Below are positions 47,134 to 55,795 of a stretch of DNA of 64,000 nt, piece after piece. The notes under the pieces were generated by a model. That model did not search any database, was not told the origin of the DNA, and saw only the letters and a list, made by a program, of their open reading frames with translations. The stretch's first letter is position 1; every line of letters starts with the position of its first letter. This stretch comes from Platanthera guangdongensis (taxonomy: Eukaryota; Streptophyta; Magnoliopsida; Asparagales; Orchidaceae). Made by a program: the position numbers and the translations under genes. The DNA is taken from positions 87,976,564 to 88,040,563 of the forward strand of contig CM077166.1 of the NCBI GenBank assembly GCA_039583875.1, read 5' to 3'.

Positions 47134-47542
47134 TGTTGAAGTATTAGACCGGGCGGCTTAGCGGTCTGATCCAACGGTTTGTTGACCGGGCGGCTTAGCG
47201 GTCTGATCCAGCGGTTTGTTGACCGAGCGGTCTGGCGATCTCACTCTGAAGCCTGGAGACCGGACAGTCTATCGGTCTACCATTGCGGCCTGTTCTATCC
47301 TGCTGGAGTTGCCGAGCGGTTAACCCATCTGTCTAACCGCGCGGCCTGTGCGGTCACCTTTATTCTAGCCGCTCAGTATTGTAAATGTTTAGTCCCACAT
47401 TGTTTGTATACTCTCTTTCTTATCTCCTCCATTTTATATAAGGGAGGTCATACCTTTGTAAATGATATCTTTTTTGGATAATAAAATTTCAATTATTCAA
47501 AAGTTTATCCGCTTGTTCTCTCTTTTTCGCTACTTTCTAACA
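47134..47542 (+). repeat. Element H 3' LTR (409 bp)
   Basis: Same length as the 5' LTR with few differences (TGTTGAAG against TGTTAAAG at the start). It has the same tandem unit and TATA box. Confidence 0.95.
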
Positions 47543-47547
47543 GGTAC
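47543..47547. repeat. Target-site duplication of H, right copy (GGTAC)
   Basis: Identical to 42875-42879. Confidence 0.95.
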
Positions 47548-48290
47548 GTTTGTGATGATAGCATAGTGGTAGTTTAATTTATTTACTTGTTCATATTACT
47601 GTTCTATATTTTTCTTTACTACACTGCTCTTACTTATTACTTGTACCGTACTTAGAACTGCTAGAGTAGAACTACATTACTTATTACAACTCTAGTTAGA
47701 TACTGTCACCTGCTTCCACTTTGCTACCCCTTATGTTGTCCTCCACTTCGTCCTCCCGCTCGGTGCCTAGGAGATGCGGGGCGAGGTGCGGAGGAAACGA
47801 CTTAGTCTTTTGACTAATGGTCGGTGACCAACTATTTTTAGGAGCCCGGGGAGATGGAGCACCAGCACGTCGAGGAGGTGGGACATGAGGAGCAGATACC
47901 GCTTCAGCAGGCTACTACCACTACTGTGCGTCCTCAGGTGGGACGAGATCTGATGTTCTAGTATAGCTTCCGCATTTATTATTTTGAGAAAGAGTGATTT
48001 TGATGTACTGGGCATAAGCCCTTTTTACTCTTTCATTTGTACTCTTCTGTGGACTATAGTGATGTACTTTTCATTTCATTTATTGTATTATGTGGCTTGT
48101 GGACTGATGGTTTTACATACAGTTTTACTTCTTTCTTCTCATATTGGCCTACATGTTAAATGATCGTACTAGCCGACAGAATCGGCGTGTTGCGGTGTCA
48201 ACTAACCCGTGGGTTAGTGCCACCGTAAGGCGGCGGTTCTGGGCATAAGACCCGGTAGCCATCCTTGGTAAGGGGGAGGGGGGTCTTACA
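47548..48290 (+). repeat. Element B 5' LTR, part after H
   Basis: Ends GGGGGGTCTTACA, as the C LTR does. Shared blocks with C include CACTTAGTCG-like sequence, CAGGAGGCC-like sequence near 47840, and the terminal segment from GCCGACAGAATCGGCG to GGGCATAAGAC. Non-coding. Confidence 0.85.
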
Positions 48291-48293
48291 AAC

Positions 48294-48301
48294 TGGTATC
48301 A
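48294..48301 (+). other. Element B primer binding site (initiator tRNA-Met type)
   Basis: TGGTATCA follows the LTR after three bases; the match ends after eight bases. Confidence 0.75.
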
Positions 48302-48473
48302 CTTGAACAACGATCATATGAGAAAGAAGTCCACAACATGGGACCACCCCCGCCCGAGCATTAGTTTGCGGACAAACTATGCAGCTGAAGCAGTGGTGTG
48401 CCCATGTGTAAAGTCACATAAATGGTCCACAAAGTACAATGAGTTAGGCCAATTTTGTTTTAACCTTACCTTT

Positions 48474-49593
48474 ATGCAACCTCCACAGGTTGCCGCGCCG
48501 CAAAATGTGGCTCCTCCCCCTCCAGCTGCCACTCCATTCCTACATACGGAGATGGGGCAGACCTTGACGGCGATTCTGGATGCCTTCAGAGCCCAGCAAG
48601 TCCCGACTCCACAACCAAATCCGGGGTCGAGCTGGCTGAGTGCATTCAAGAGCCTGTCCCCACCGACGTACCGTGGGACAGAGGATGCAGTGAAGATGGA
48701 AGAATTGCTGGAGGCCATATACGAGATCTTAGCGGGCATCAGCTGCCCAGTCGGCGAGGCAGTACCTCTAGCCACCTCTGTGCTAGAGGCTCATGCGAAG
48801 AGATGGTGGAAATCAGTCCGGGAGTCCACTTATGTGGACTTTGAGCTGTCAGAGATATCATGGGAGGAGTTTGGCGATGTGTTTCTGGAGCACTTCGTCT
48901 CTGCTACGGACAGAGATGCCTTGGAGGAGAGGTTTTTGAACCTCAAGCAGGGGACTAGATCGGTGATAGAGTATCAGAGAGAGTTCTCCCATTTGGCCAG
49001 GTTCGCGGGGATTCAGGATACCGATGATAGGAGGTATGCCAAGAGGTTCTACCGGGGCCTCAGGGACGATTTGAGGCAGGCCTTGCTATTCATTTCTCAT
49101 GGCACATCTAGGCAGATCATCGAGATGGCGAAGAAGCTGGAGGCTGACCAGCTGATGGTGCGAGCCGGAGGGAAGAGACCATTTGATGGGTCGACATCAA
49201 GAGAGAGCAGTAGGGGCTCTTAGAGAGGCAGGACCATCGGATACAGGAAGGGTGGGGGACGTCGTCGTCCCAACTTCAGGCAGGAGCAGGGGCTTCCTCC
49301 GGCATTGGCTCCCCCACCTCTACAGATGCATGATCCGAGGAGACAGGATGACCGAGGCCATCGACAAGTGGTTTGTTACGGATGCCGCCAGCCCGGGCAC
49401 ATCAGGTCGGAGTGCCCGCATCGATTCCATCCCCCTCCTCCTCCTCCACCTCTAGTGGCCCCAGTACAGCAGGGCCGAGGACGGGGCCGAGGACGACGCC
49501 GAGGCCGGGGATATCACGGCAGGAGATGCGAGCAGGAGCAGATATACGCCTTGGACCTCACAGAGCCGAGGAACCCCGAGGAGGTTATCACAG
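48474..49593 (+). pseudogene. Element B gag
   Basis: The frame is open from 48303, but similarity to C begins only around 48489, so the start at 48474 (MQPPQVAAP) or an upstream exon is likely. The capsid core has AKRWWKSVRE near 48800, WEEFGDVFLEHF near 48865 and YAKRFYRGLRDDLRQ near 49040. A TAG at 49221 interrupts the frame. Downstream in the same frame lie a basic region and an intact zinc knuckle (CYGCRQPGHIRSEC) near 49380, then Pro- and Arg/Gly-rich sequence. It reaches the splice-position codon (ACA, G) at 49593. Confidence 0.85.
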
Positions 49594-49694
49594 CTACTTA
49601 AAGTTAATTATTGGTTTTCTTAAATTTTCAATTATGTATATATAGTACCTGGAACCATAGGATAACAATTAACCTTCACATAAACAAACCTCAG
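49594..49694 (+). other. Candidate gag-pol intron of element B (101 nt, donor mutated)
   Basis: The acceptor CTCAG|GC is intact. The donor position reads ACAG|CTACTT where GT is expected, so G to C is the likely change. Removing these 101 nt would move the frame by two and join gag exactly to the protease frame at a Gly codon, as in A and C. The segment is AT-rich with in-frame stops. Confidence 0.55.
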
Positions 49695-51023
49695 GCATAG
49701 TTATGATCATCGGCAAGCCCGCTCATACTCTCTTCGACACGGGTGCTTCGCACTCGTTCGTATCTGAGGCCTTCATCGACGGACTCGAAGGTGTGGAGAG
49801 GTTTCCTGGACTAGAGATGAGGGTGCGTCTACCCGATGGGTCGGAGCTGCGGACCACTGCACATTGTGATATGGAGGCCGAGATTGGTGGCAAGGCATTT
49901 GAGGTGCCGACAACTATTCTGAAGCTGCAGGACTTTGACTTGATTTTGGGCATGGCCTGGTTGCATCGGAACCATGCTCAGATAGATTGTCCATCTAGGA
50001 GGATCACTCTAAGGCATGGCGACTCTCATGTTATCGTTGAAGGTATCCAGCCTATCTGGCACCTACTGTTATCTTCTGTACAGGCTGTGAAGGCCCATGA
50101 GCAGGGTGAAGAAGTTTATCTTGTCTGCTTCGAGATGGTGGGAGCAGAGACGACTATCTCAGATATTCCGGTGGTCCGGGACTTTTCCGACGTATTTCCG
50201 GAGAAATTAACCGGGCTACCACCTGCTAGAGACTTGGATTTCAGGATTCAGTTAGTACCGGGAGCGAGGCCAGTGTCCCGGGCACCCTACAGGATGGCTC
50301 CCAGGGAGTTAGCAGAGTTCAGGACTCAACTACAAGAGCTAGTCGAGCCAGGATTTGTGCGGCCCAGTTCATCGCCATGGGGAGCGCCAGTTCTCTTTGT
50401 GAAGAAGAAGGACGGATCACTGCGACTATGTATAGATTACCGGGAGCTGAACCGGTTAACGGTCCGCAACATCTATCCTCTGCCTCGGATAGATGAGTTA
50501 TTTGACCAGCTACAGGGAGCCTTCTGGTTCTCCAAGCTAGATTTGCGATCCGGCTACTATCAGCTCCGTATCAGGGAAGAGGACATACCGAAGACGGCAT
50601 TCAGTTCACGCTATGGATTATATGAGTTCACGGTGATGCCTTTTGGGCTCACGAATGCTCCTGCCATATTCATGAGTCTAATGAACCGTGTATTCGAGCA
50701 TTTCTTAGACCGCTTCGTGATTGTATTCATCGACGACATCCTTATATATTCTCGGACTCAGGAGGAGCATACGGAGCACCTGGCACAGGTCTTGCAGAGG
50801 CTGAGGGAGACCCAGATGTACGCAAAATTTTCAAAGTGCCAGTTCTGGTTGCAGGAGGTGGCTTTCCTGGGGCACACGATCAGTGGGGCTGGGTTAGCAG
50901 TGGACCCAGCCAAGATAGAGAAAGTAAGGGATTGGCCACGGCCGAAGACCGCATCTGACATCCGCAGTTTCTTGGGACTAGCAGGGTATTATCGCAAGTT
51001 CGTGGAGGGGTTCTCGAGTATAG
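49695..51023 (+). pseudogene. Element B protease and reverse transcriptase (first part of pol)
   Basis: Protease active site FDTGASHSF lies near 49733-49760. The RT has [14 protein letters not shown] near 50420, [12 protein letters not shown] near 50540, MPFGLTNAP near 50638 and FIDD near 50726-50737. The frame is open to the insertion point of C, ending within [13 protein letters not shown]. It resumes at 62657. Confidence 0.9.
51019..51023. repeat. Target-site duplication of C, left copy (TATAG)
   Basis: Pairs with GATAG at 62652-62656; 4 of 5 match. The pol reading frame of B supports TATAG as the original. Confidence 0.85.
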
Positions 51024-51150
51024 TGTAACGTCCCGAATCGCTCTAGGCCCCTAGTGTGTGTGTTTTTGAGTCAGGAGGGTTGACTCGAGTCCTGAGAAGT
51101 GCAGGGAATGGGACTACACTTGTGGAGAAGTGGAGAAATTAGTGTAAAAA

Positions 51151-51700
51151 GACACGGGTAGTGACACGGGTAGTGACACGGCCGTGTCCCTACCCGTGTG
51201 CGTCGAGTTGAGCTCGACGAGCCGTGTCGAGATCGTCGAGCTGTGTCGACACTAAGTGACACGGGTAGTGACACGGCCGTGTCCCTACCCGTGTGCGTCG
51301 AGTTGAGCTCGACGAGCCGTGTCGAGATCGTCGAGCTGTGTCGACACTAAGTGACACGGGTAGTGACACGGCTGTGTCCCTACCCGTGTGCGTCGAGTTG
51401 AGCTTGACGAGCCGTGTCGAGATCGTCGAACTGTGTCGACACTAAGTGACACGGGTAGTGACACGGCCGTGTCCCTACCCGTGTGCGTCGAGTTGAGCTC
51501 GACGAGAAGTGTCGAGAGGCAACCCGAGAAGTACACGGCCAATGACATGGCCATGCACACGGCCGTGTCATGTGGACACGGGTCGGGACACGGGCGTGTC
51601 CCAACCCGTGTCAAGTATTGAACCGACATGGAAACTGTCGTTGCCGCTTCGCCAGGCAGGACACGGGTAAGGACACGGCCGTGTCCCTACCCGTGTCACA
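51151..51700 (+). repeat. U3 array of C: 95-bp tandem repeat and GACACGGCCGTGTC palindromes
   Basis: A 95-bp unit begins at 51161, 51256, 51351 and 51446 (last copy partial). Each unit holds GACACGGCCGTGTC between inverted GGGTAG/CTACCC pairs, plus TCGAGNTGAGCTCGA and TGTCGACAC. Further ACACGGGCGTGTCC palindromes follow to 51700. The 3' LTR array starts at 59412, 59507, 59602 and 59697. Confidence 0.93.
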
Positions 51701-51703
51701 TTT

Positions 51704-51730
51704 TATATATATAGGGGAGAGAAAACCCTA
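51704..51730 (+). promoter_or_regulatory. Core promoter of C LTR: TATA box and AAACCCTA motif
   Basis: TATATATATA (51704-51713) directly follows the palindrome array, and AAACCCTA (51723-51730) lies about 10 bp further. AAACCCTA is the plant telo-box core found near start sites of translation-related genes. The 3' LTR copies are near 59955 and 59974. Confidence 0.6.
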
Positions 51731-53652
51731 GCCGTTTTCATTCTCTTTTCTTCCCCTATTTCCAGTGAGAACTCCTGTGAGAGGGAAAACTGCAGGAGCA
51801 AGTCCTACCGAAGGAGATCCGCCATCGCCGTGAAAGAGAAGATTCCGCCAAGGAGAACTACGAGATCCATGGCTAGAAATGGTGGTACCGCTGGAGCCAA
51901 TGTGAGTTTCCTACCCTCTCCCTTGGTGCTAGATCTATAGTTATTTTCTTAGGAGAGACATCGGCTCAAGAGAGTCTTGATGGAGAGGAGAAGATTTCTA
52001 GGTTTGGCCATGCTAGGATTTGAATCCTAGATTTTAGATCTCTTCAACCCTTCCCCTTTTCTTCAATACGACGATGAGTGAATGGTTTCGTGAGGAGTTT
52101 TGGCCTTTGAGGTTGAATAAGGGAGGAGGACATTTCTGGAAAATTTAGGAAGGATCGCTTGAGGAGGAAGACGGACCGATGCCGTCCATTTTTCTTTAAG
52201 ATGTGCGCAGAATCTGTATTGTGCGCGCAGCGATCGTCTAGGCCATTTTCATGTAGGATATGGGCAGATCTGGGCTTTTGGCTAAACACGAAAGTTGTAG
52301 CCCTTGGAAATACCTTTCCAACAAGTGGTTGCACGACTTCAGGTGATGTCTGTGGCCCCGGGAAAACCTAATCGAGTTTGTTGCCCGGCAATTCCTGTAC
52401 ACAGAAATTGTGTTCTGTGCGCAGTGAACTTTGAAGCCGATTTCGAGTAAGTTATTTTCAAATCTGGGTTGAGCTCTGAATATGAAATATGTAGTCCATG
52501 GAAATACCTTTCCATCGAGGGGTTACACGACTTCATCGGATTCCTGTAGCCTCGGGAATCTCCGGTCGAAGTTGCTGTCCAGATTCAACCTGCGCCTAAA
52601 TTCTGGGCTTAATGAAAGATGAATTTTGATTCAGTGGAATTAATAATGCATGATACTTGCCTTGGTTGAACCCTTAGGATTAATCAATTGTTGCATGATT
52701 GAAGTTGCTTATTAATCAGATTTCATATTATCAAATTGTGAAATAATCTTATTTAAACGAATCGAATTGGTAGGAATTGAAAGATTGATATTGTGCACTT
52801 CATGTTTATATTATGACATTATCAAATGAAAAGTGTGATGAATCTTTATATGCGCATCATGTTTATATTACATTGTCATCATTTGGAAAGTCATATAGAT
52901 GAATAGATTACGATCATGGACATATTTGATTAATGAAATGAGTCTAGTAGTCCAATACTTAGAGAGTCGTCTCCCTACGGGTAGTATTGTGAAGGGATGT
53001 AAGTGCGGTGTTGACCGTCACTTGTTTTGGTTGTGTCGAGATAAGGTGTGGATGGATGGTTGGGCTGTGTCCTCGTGTTTACTTCCGAGACCCCTTCCAT
53101 GATATGTTGATGTGGTAATTGCATGTGGTGTGAGTCGACACGCGGTGTCGTAATCCTGGGTTAAGGATAGTGTGGCAGGTCTACGGGCTCGCCAGTCATC
53201 ACACCGACGGGAGTTGGCAGTTAGACTTGGTCGGTTTGGGCTGTGTACTCGGTGTTCACGTCCCGAGGCCCCTCCGACCATGTGAACGGTTGGGCTGTGT
53301 CCTCGTGCTTTCTTCCGAGGCCCCTTACGGGTCACACAAGGCCAGTTCGGGCTGTGTTCTTGGTGCACATCTACCCAAGACCCCGCTGGGCCATAGTACG
53401 TATGGGCTCCGCTGTTGTGTTCTTAGCGTTGAGGCGTACGGAGGCCTAGGTGAAGTAGTGTGATACCCGCCTAGTAGTAGAAGTGCCCGTTCTACTGTCA
53501 CCGCCTGGCCACGGCGGCTGATGCCTGAGAGGTTAGCTACCTGCTCGAAAAGTGGGAACTATAGTCTGTGTCGACATAGAAATTGCATGGGTGTGCATGG
53601 GTGAGTCATTGCATAGCATTCATAGCATTTCATATCATTGCACCACAAGATC

Positions 53653-53753
53653 CTCATCGTATAAGTTTGTATGGGCACTCTTATACGATGAGTTACTTTT
53701 ATGTAACCCGATCCTTAACTTATAAGTTTGTATGGGCATTCTTATAAGTTAAG
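53653..53753 (+). other. Twin stem-loops in C 5' LTR
   Basis: Stem-loop 1: 13-bp perfect arms (CTCATCGTATAAG, 53653-53665 with 53680-53692) and loop TTTGTATGGGCACT. Stem-loop 2: 13-bp perfect arms (CTTAACTTATAAG, 53714-53726 with 53741-53753) and loop TTTGTATGGGCATT. The arms differ while the loops agree. The 3' LTR pair is at 61901-61940 and 61972-62011. Confidence 0.85.
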
Positions 53754-54406
53754 TTACTTTCCTGCTGTTACTTATACTTGCTAGTTTAGTGTAGCTTTTA
53801 CATAAATGCTGATTATGATGTTGTTACTCTTACACTACTGCCACCTGCTTGTACTTCCTTTAGTTGCATACTTGTTATATACTATACTCTTGTTCCTTTT
53901 CTCCGCCCGGTGCCGAGGAGTCGCCGGGGGAGCGGATGTGAAACCACTTAGTCGTTTCGACTAACGGTTGCTACGTCTTCCTTTTTAGGAGGCCACGCAG
54001 CAGGTAGAGCAGCCACAGACTACGCAGCAGGACAGCCAGGCCAGGACGACAGGGCCTGATGTGACGGTGCCGTCGATACCGTCTGTTATTGATGTTAGTG
54101 TTTTGTTTACTCTGATGTAGCCCGTTTGGGCAATGATTAGTTGTACTCTGATATATTGTAGAAGCATGTTTTAGCTTCTCATTATTGATGTATTTGGACA
54201 TTATAACTTAGTGTGGATTTTGACTTCTGGATGTTTATTTATTTGGTTGGGTTGGCATGTTATATTGATATTGTTGTAGCCGGCGGAATAGGCGTCTTGT
54301 GGTACAGGTTAGCCCGTGTGCTAATGCTACCGCAAGGCGGCTGTTCCGGGCATAAGACTCCCCCTTCGTGCCGTGTTTTGGGATCCGGGAGGGGGGGTCT
54401 TATAAA

Positions 54407-54415
54407 TGGTATCAG
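54407..54415 (+). other. Element C primer binding site (initiator tRNA-Met type)
   Basis: TGGTATCAG starts two bases after the LTR end. Confidence 0.82.
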
Positions 54416-54619
54416 TTTGCCACGATCCTCAACTAAGAAGTCATTCAACAATGGTGCCACCCCCGTTTGGTTAGTCAGTTTGGGGACAAACTGACTTAGC
54501 GAAAGCAGTGGTGTGCCCATATGTAATTCACATTAAGTTTTTCCAACTTTGACCTTAAGTTTAGCCAACCTGACCACAAATTTGTCGTGTACGTGTAGGT
54601 TCCACTGCATGTTGAGCCG
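54416..54619 (+). other. Element C leader, with possible intron ending at 54598
   Basis: Alignable with the B leader: both contain CAGTGGTGTGCCCAT, then divergent AT-rich DNA, then AG|GTT (acceptors at 48488 in B and 54598 in C), after which both are in the gag frame. A GTGTGC or similar donor would be needed. Confidence 0.35.
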
Positions 54620-55700
54620 ATGAGGGGTACTCATACCCCTCCCATACCCACTCAGTTCCAACAGTCTGAGTTGGGGCAAACACTCACCGCCATTCTTGAT
54701 GCTTTTAAGGCACAGCAGGCTCCGGTGCAACAACAGGCCCCGAGCTCCAACTGGCTGAGCACCTTCCGAGCTCTCTCCCCTCCCGTCTACCTTGGGACGG
54801 AGTCAGCCGTACGTACAGAGGAATGGCTAGACACGATACAAGAGTTGTTGGCTGGTATCCGTTGCCCGGCCAACATGGCAGTAACATTGGCAGTGTCCGT
54901 CTTGGACTTACATGCGAAGAGGTGGTGGAAGTCCCTCATGGGCTCTACCTTCCAATGCCGGATCTACACAGAGATAAGTTGGAGTGAATTCTCGGAGGTT
55001 TTCTTGGAGCACTTTATCCCTACATCGGCTCGAGATGAGCTTGAGCAGAGGTTCCTTCTACTAAAGCAGGGATCAAAGTCGGTTACAGAATACCAGCGGG
55101 AATTCCAGCATCTCGCAAGGTTTGCGGACTCTTATGAGTTGGATGACAGAGGTTATGCCAAGCGCTTCTATAAAGGGCTGCGAGATCCCCTAAGGCAGTC
55201 CCTTTTGTTTATAGCGGATGGTAGCTTGGCGGAGATCATTGATATGGCGAAAAGATTGGAGGCGGACCACCTGCGATGTAGTAAGAGGCCTGCGGAGGAC
55301 GTGATGGAAGCCGGCCCAAGTAATAGAAGGAGACGGGACTTCAGAGGAGGAAGAGGTTATCAAAGAGGTGGAGGGCGTGTCCAAAGAAACTATAGGGCGG
55401 AGCATCCAGTTCCGCAGCCGCCTGCGTTTCCTCCACCCCCACAGCCTCAGCGATTTCAACAACCTGAAGGGCGTCGTGGTCTGGTGTGCTTCGAATGCAA
55501 CCAGCCGGGCCACATCCGGCGTTTTTGCCCGCAGCTATATGGGAATGCCCCTCCTGCTCTCCCTCCAGCAGCTCCACGAGGGCGGGGATATATGCGCGGT
55601 CGAGGACGAGGACCGCCAAGAGGAAACCCCGGACCGGTCCGGGATCAGGTGTACGCGCTTGACATGGAGCAGGAATGGAACCCACAAGATGTGATTGCAG
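54620..55700 (+). CDS. Element C Gag (capsid/nucleocapsid), intact
   Basis: The open frame runs from ATG 54620 (MRGTHTPPIP) to the splice-position G at 55700; without splicing it ends at TAA 55709-55711 (363 residues). A capsid core of the plant Retrotrans_gag type spans about residues 45-210 (AKRWWKSL, WSEFSEVFLEHF, YAKRFYKGLRDPLRQ). A basic Arg/Gly-rich segment follows, then a Pro-rich stretch and a CCHC zinc knuckle (CFECNQPGHIRRFC) starting at about residue 290. The C-terminus is Arg/Gly-rich, ending QVYALDMEQEWNPQDVIAG. Gag would form virus-like particles and bind element RNA. In-frame codons extend upstream to AG|GTT at 54599, so the true N-terminus may lie further upstream. Confidence 0.88.
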
Positions 55701-55795
55701 GTATGATTTAATTAATTTACATATTTGCATGGTCTAACTTGAATTGATTAGAACTTACCAGCCACTAGCAATAAGTTTTGGTTGATGGTACTTAG
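55701..55795 (+). other. Candidate gag-pol intron of element C (95 nt, GT-AG)
   Basis: Donor GCAG|GTATGA and acceptor ACTTAG|G are near consensus, the sequence is AT-rich, and CTAAC (55734-55738) fits a branch point though rather far from the acceptor. Gag (frame 2) and pol (frame 1) are in different frames, and removing these 95 nt joins them exactly through a Gly codon (G + GC). Same codon and phase as in A and B. Confidence 0.68.

Larger units (their letters stand above)
42880..47542 (+). mobile_element. Element H: small Ty1/copia retrotransposon lacking gag
   Basis: Two 409-bp LTRs, perfect GGTAC duplications, an initiator tRNA-Met primer site, a polypurine tract and copia-order pol (protease, integrase, RT, RNase H) are present. 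Where gag should be (43301-43866) there is CT-rich DNA. Pol has a 2-nt frameshift at about 45640 and a TAG at 46569. The nearly identical LTRs suggest a recent insertion. It sits in the B LTR, right next to stem-loop 2. Confidence 0.95.
51024..54404 (+). repeat. Element C 5' LTR (3,381 bp)
   Basis: Starts TGTAACGTCCCGAAT and ends TCTTATA (TCTTACA in the 3' LTR). It contains the U3 array (51151-51700), TATA box (51704), a repeated ~90-bp block near 52295 and 52490 (GGAAATACCTTTCCA), imperfect repeats of GGGCTGTGTCCTCG at 53055-53400, and twin stem-loops (53653-53753). Non-coding. Confidence 0.93.

Noticed and set aside
55701..55795. Programmed frameshift instead of an intron between gag and pol of C
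   Set aside because: The gag frame ends soon after the gap starts and pol similarity begins only after it. About 95 nt of AT-rich non-coding DNA lie between, so a one-base slip could not join them. The shared splice phase in A and B fits an intron better.
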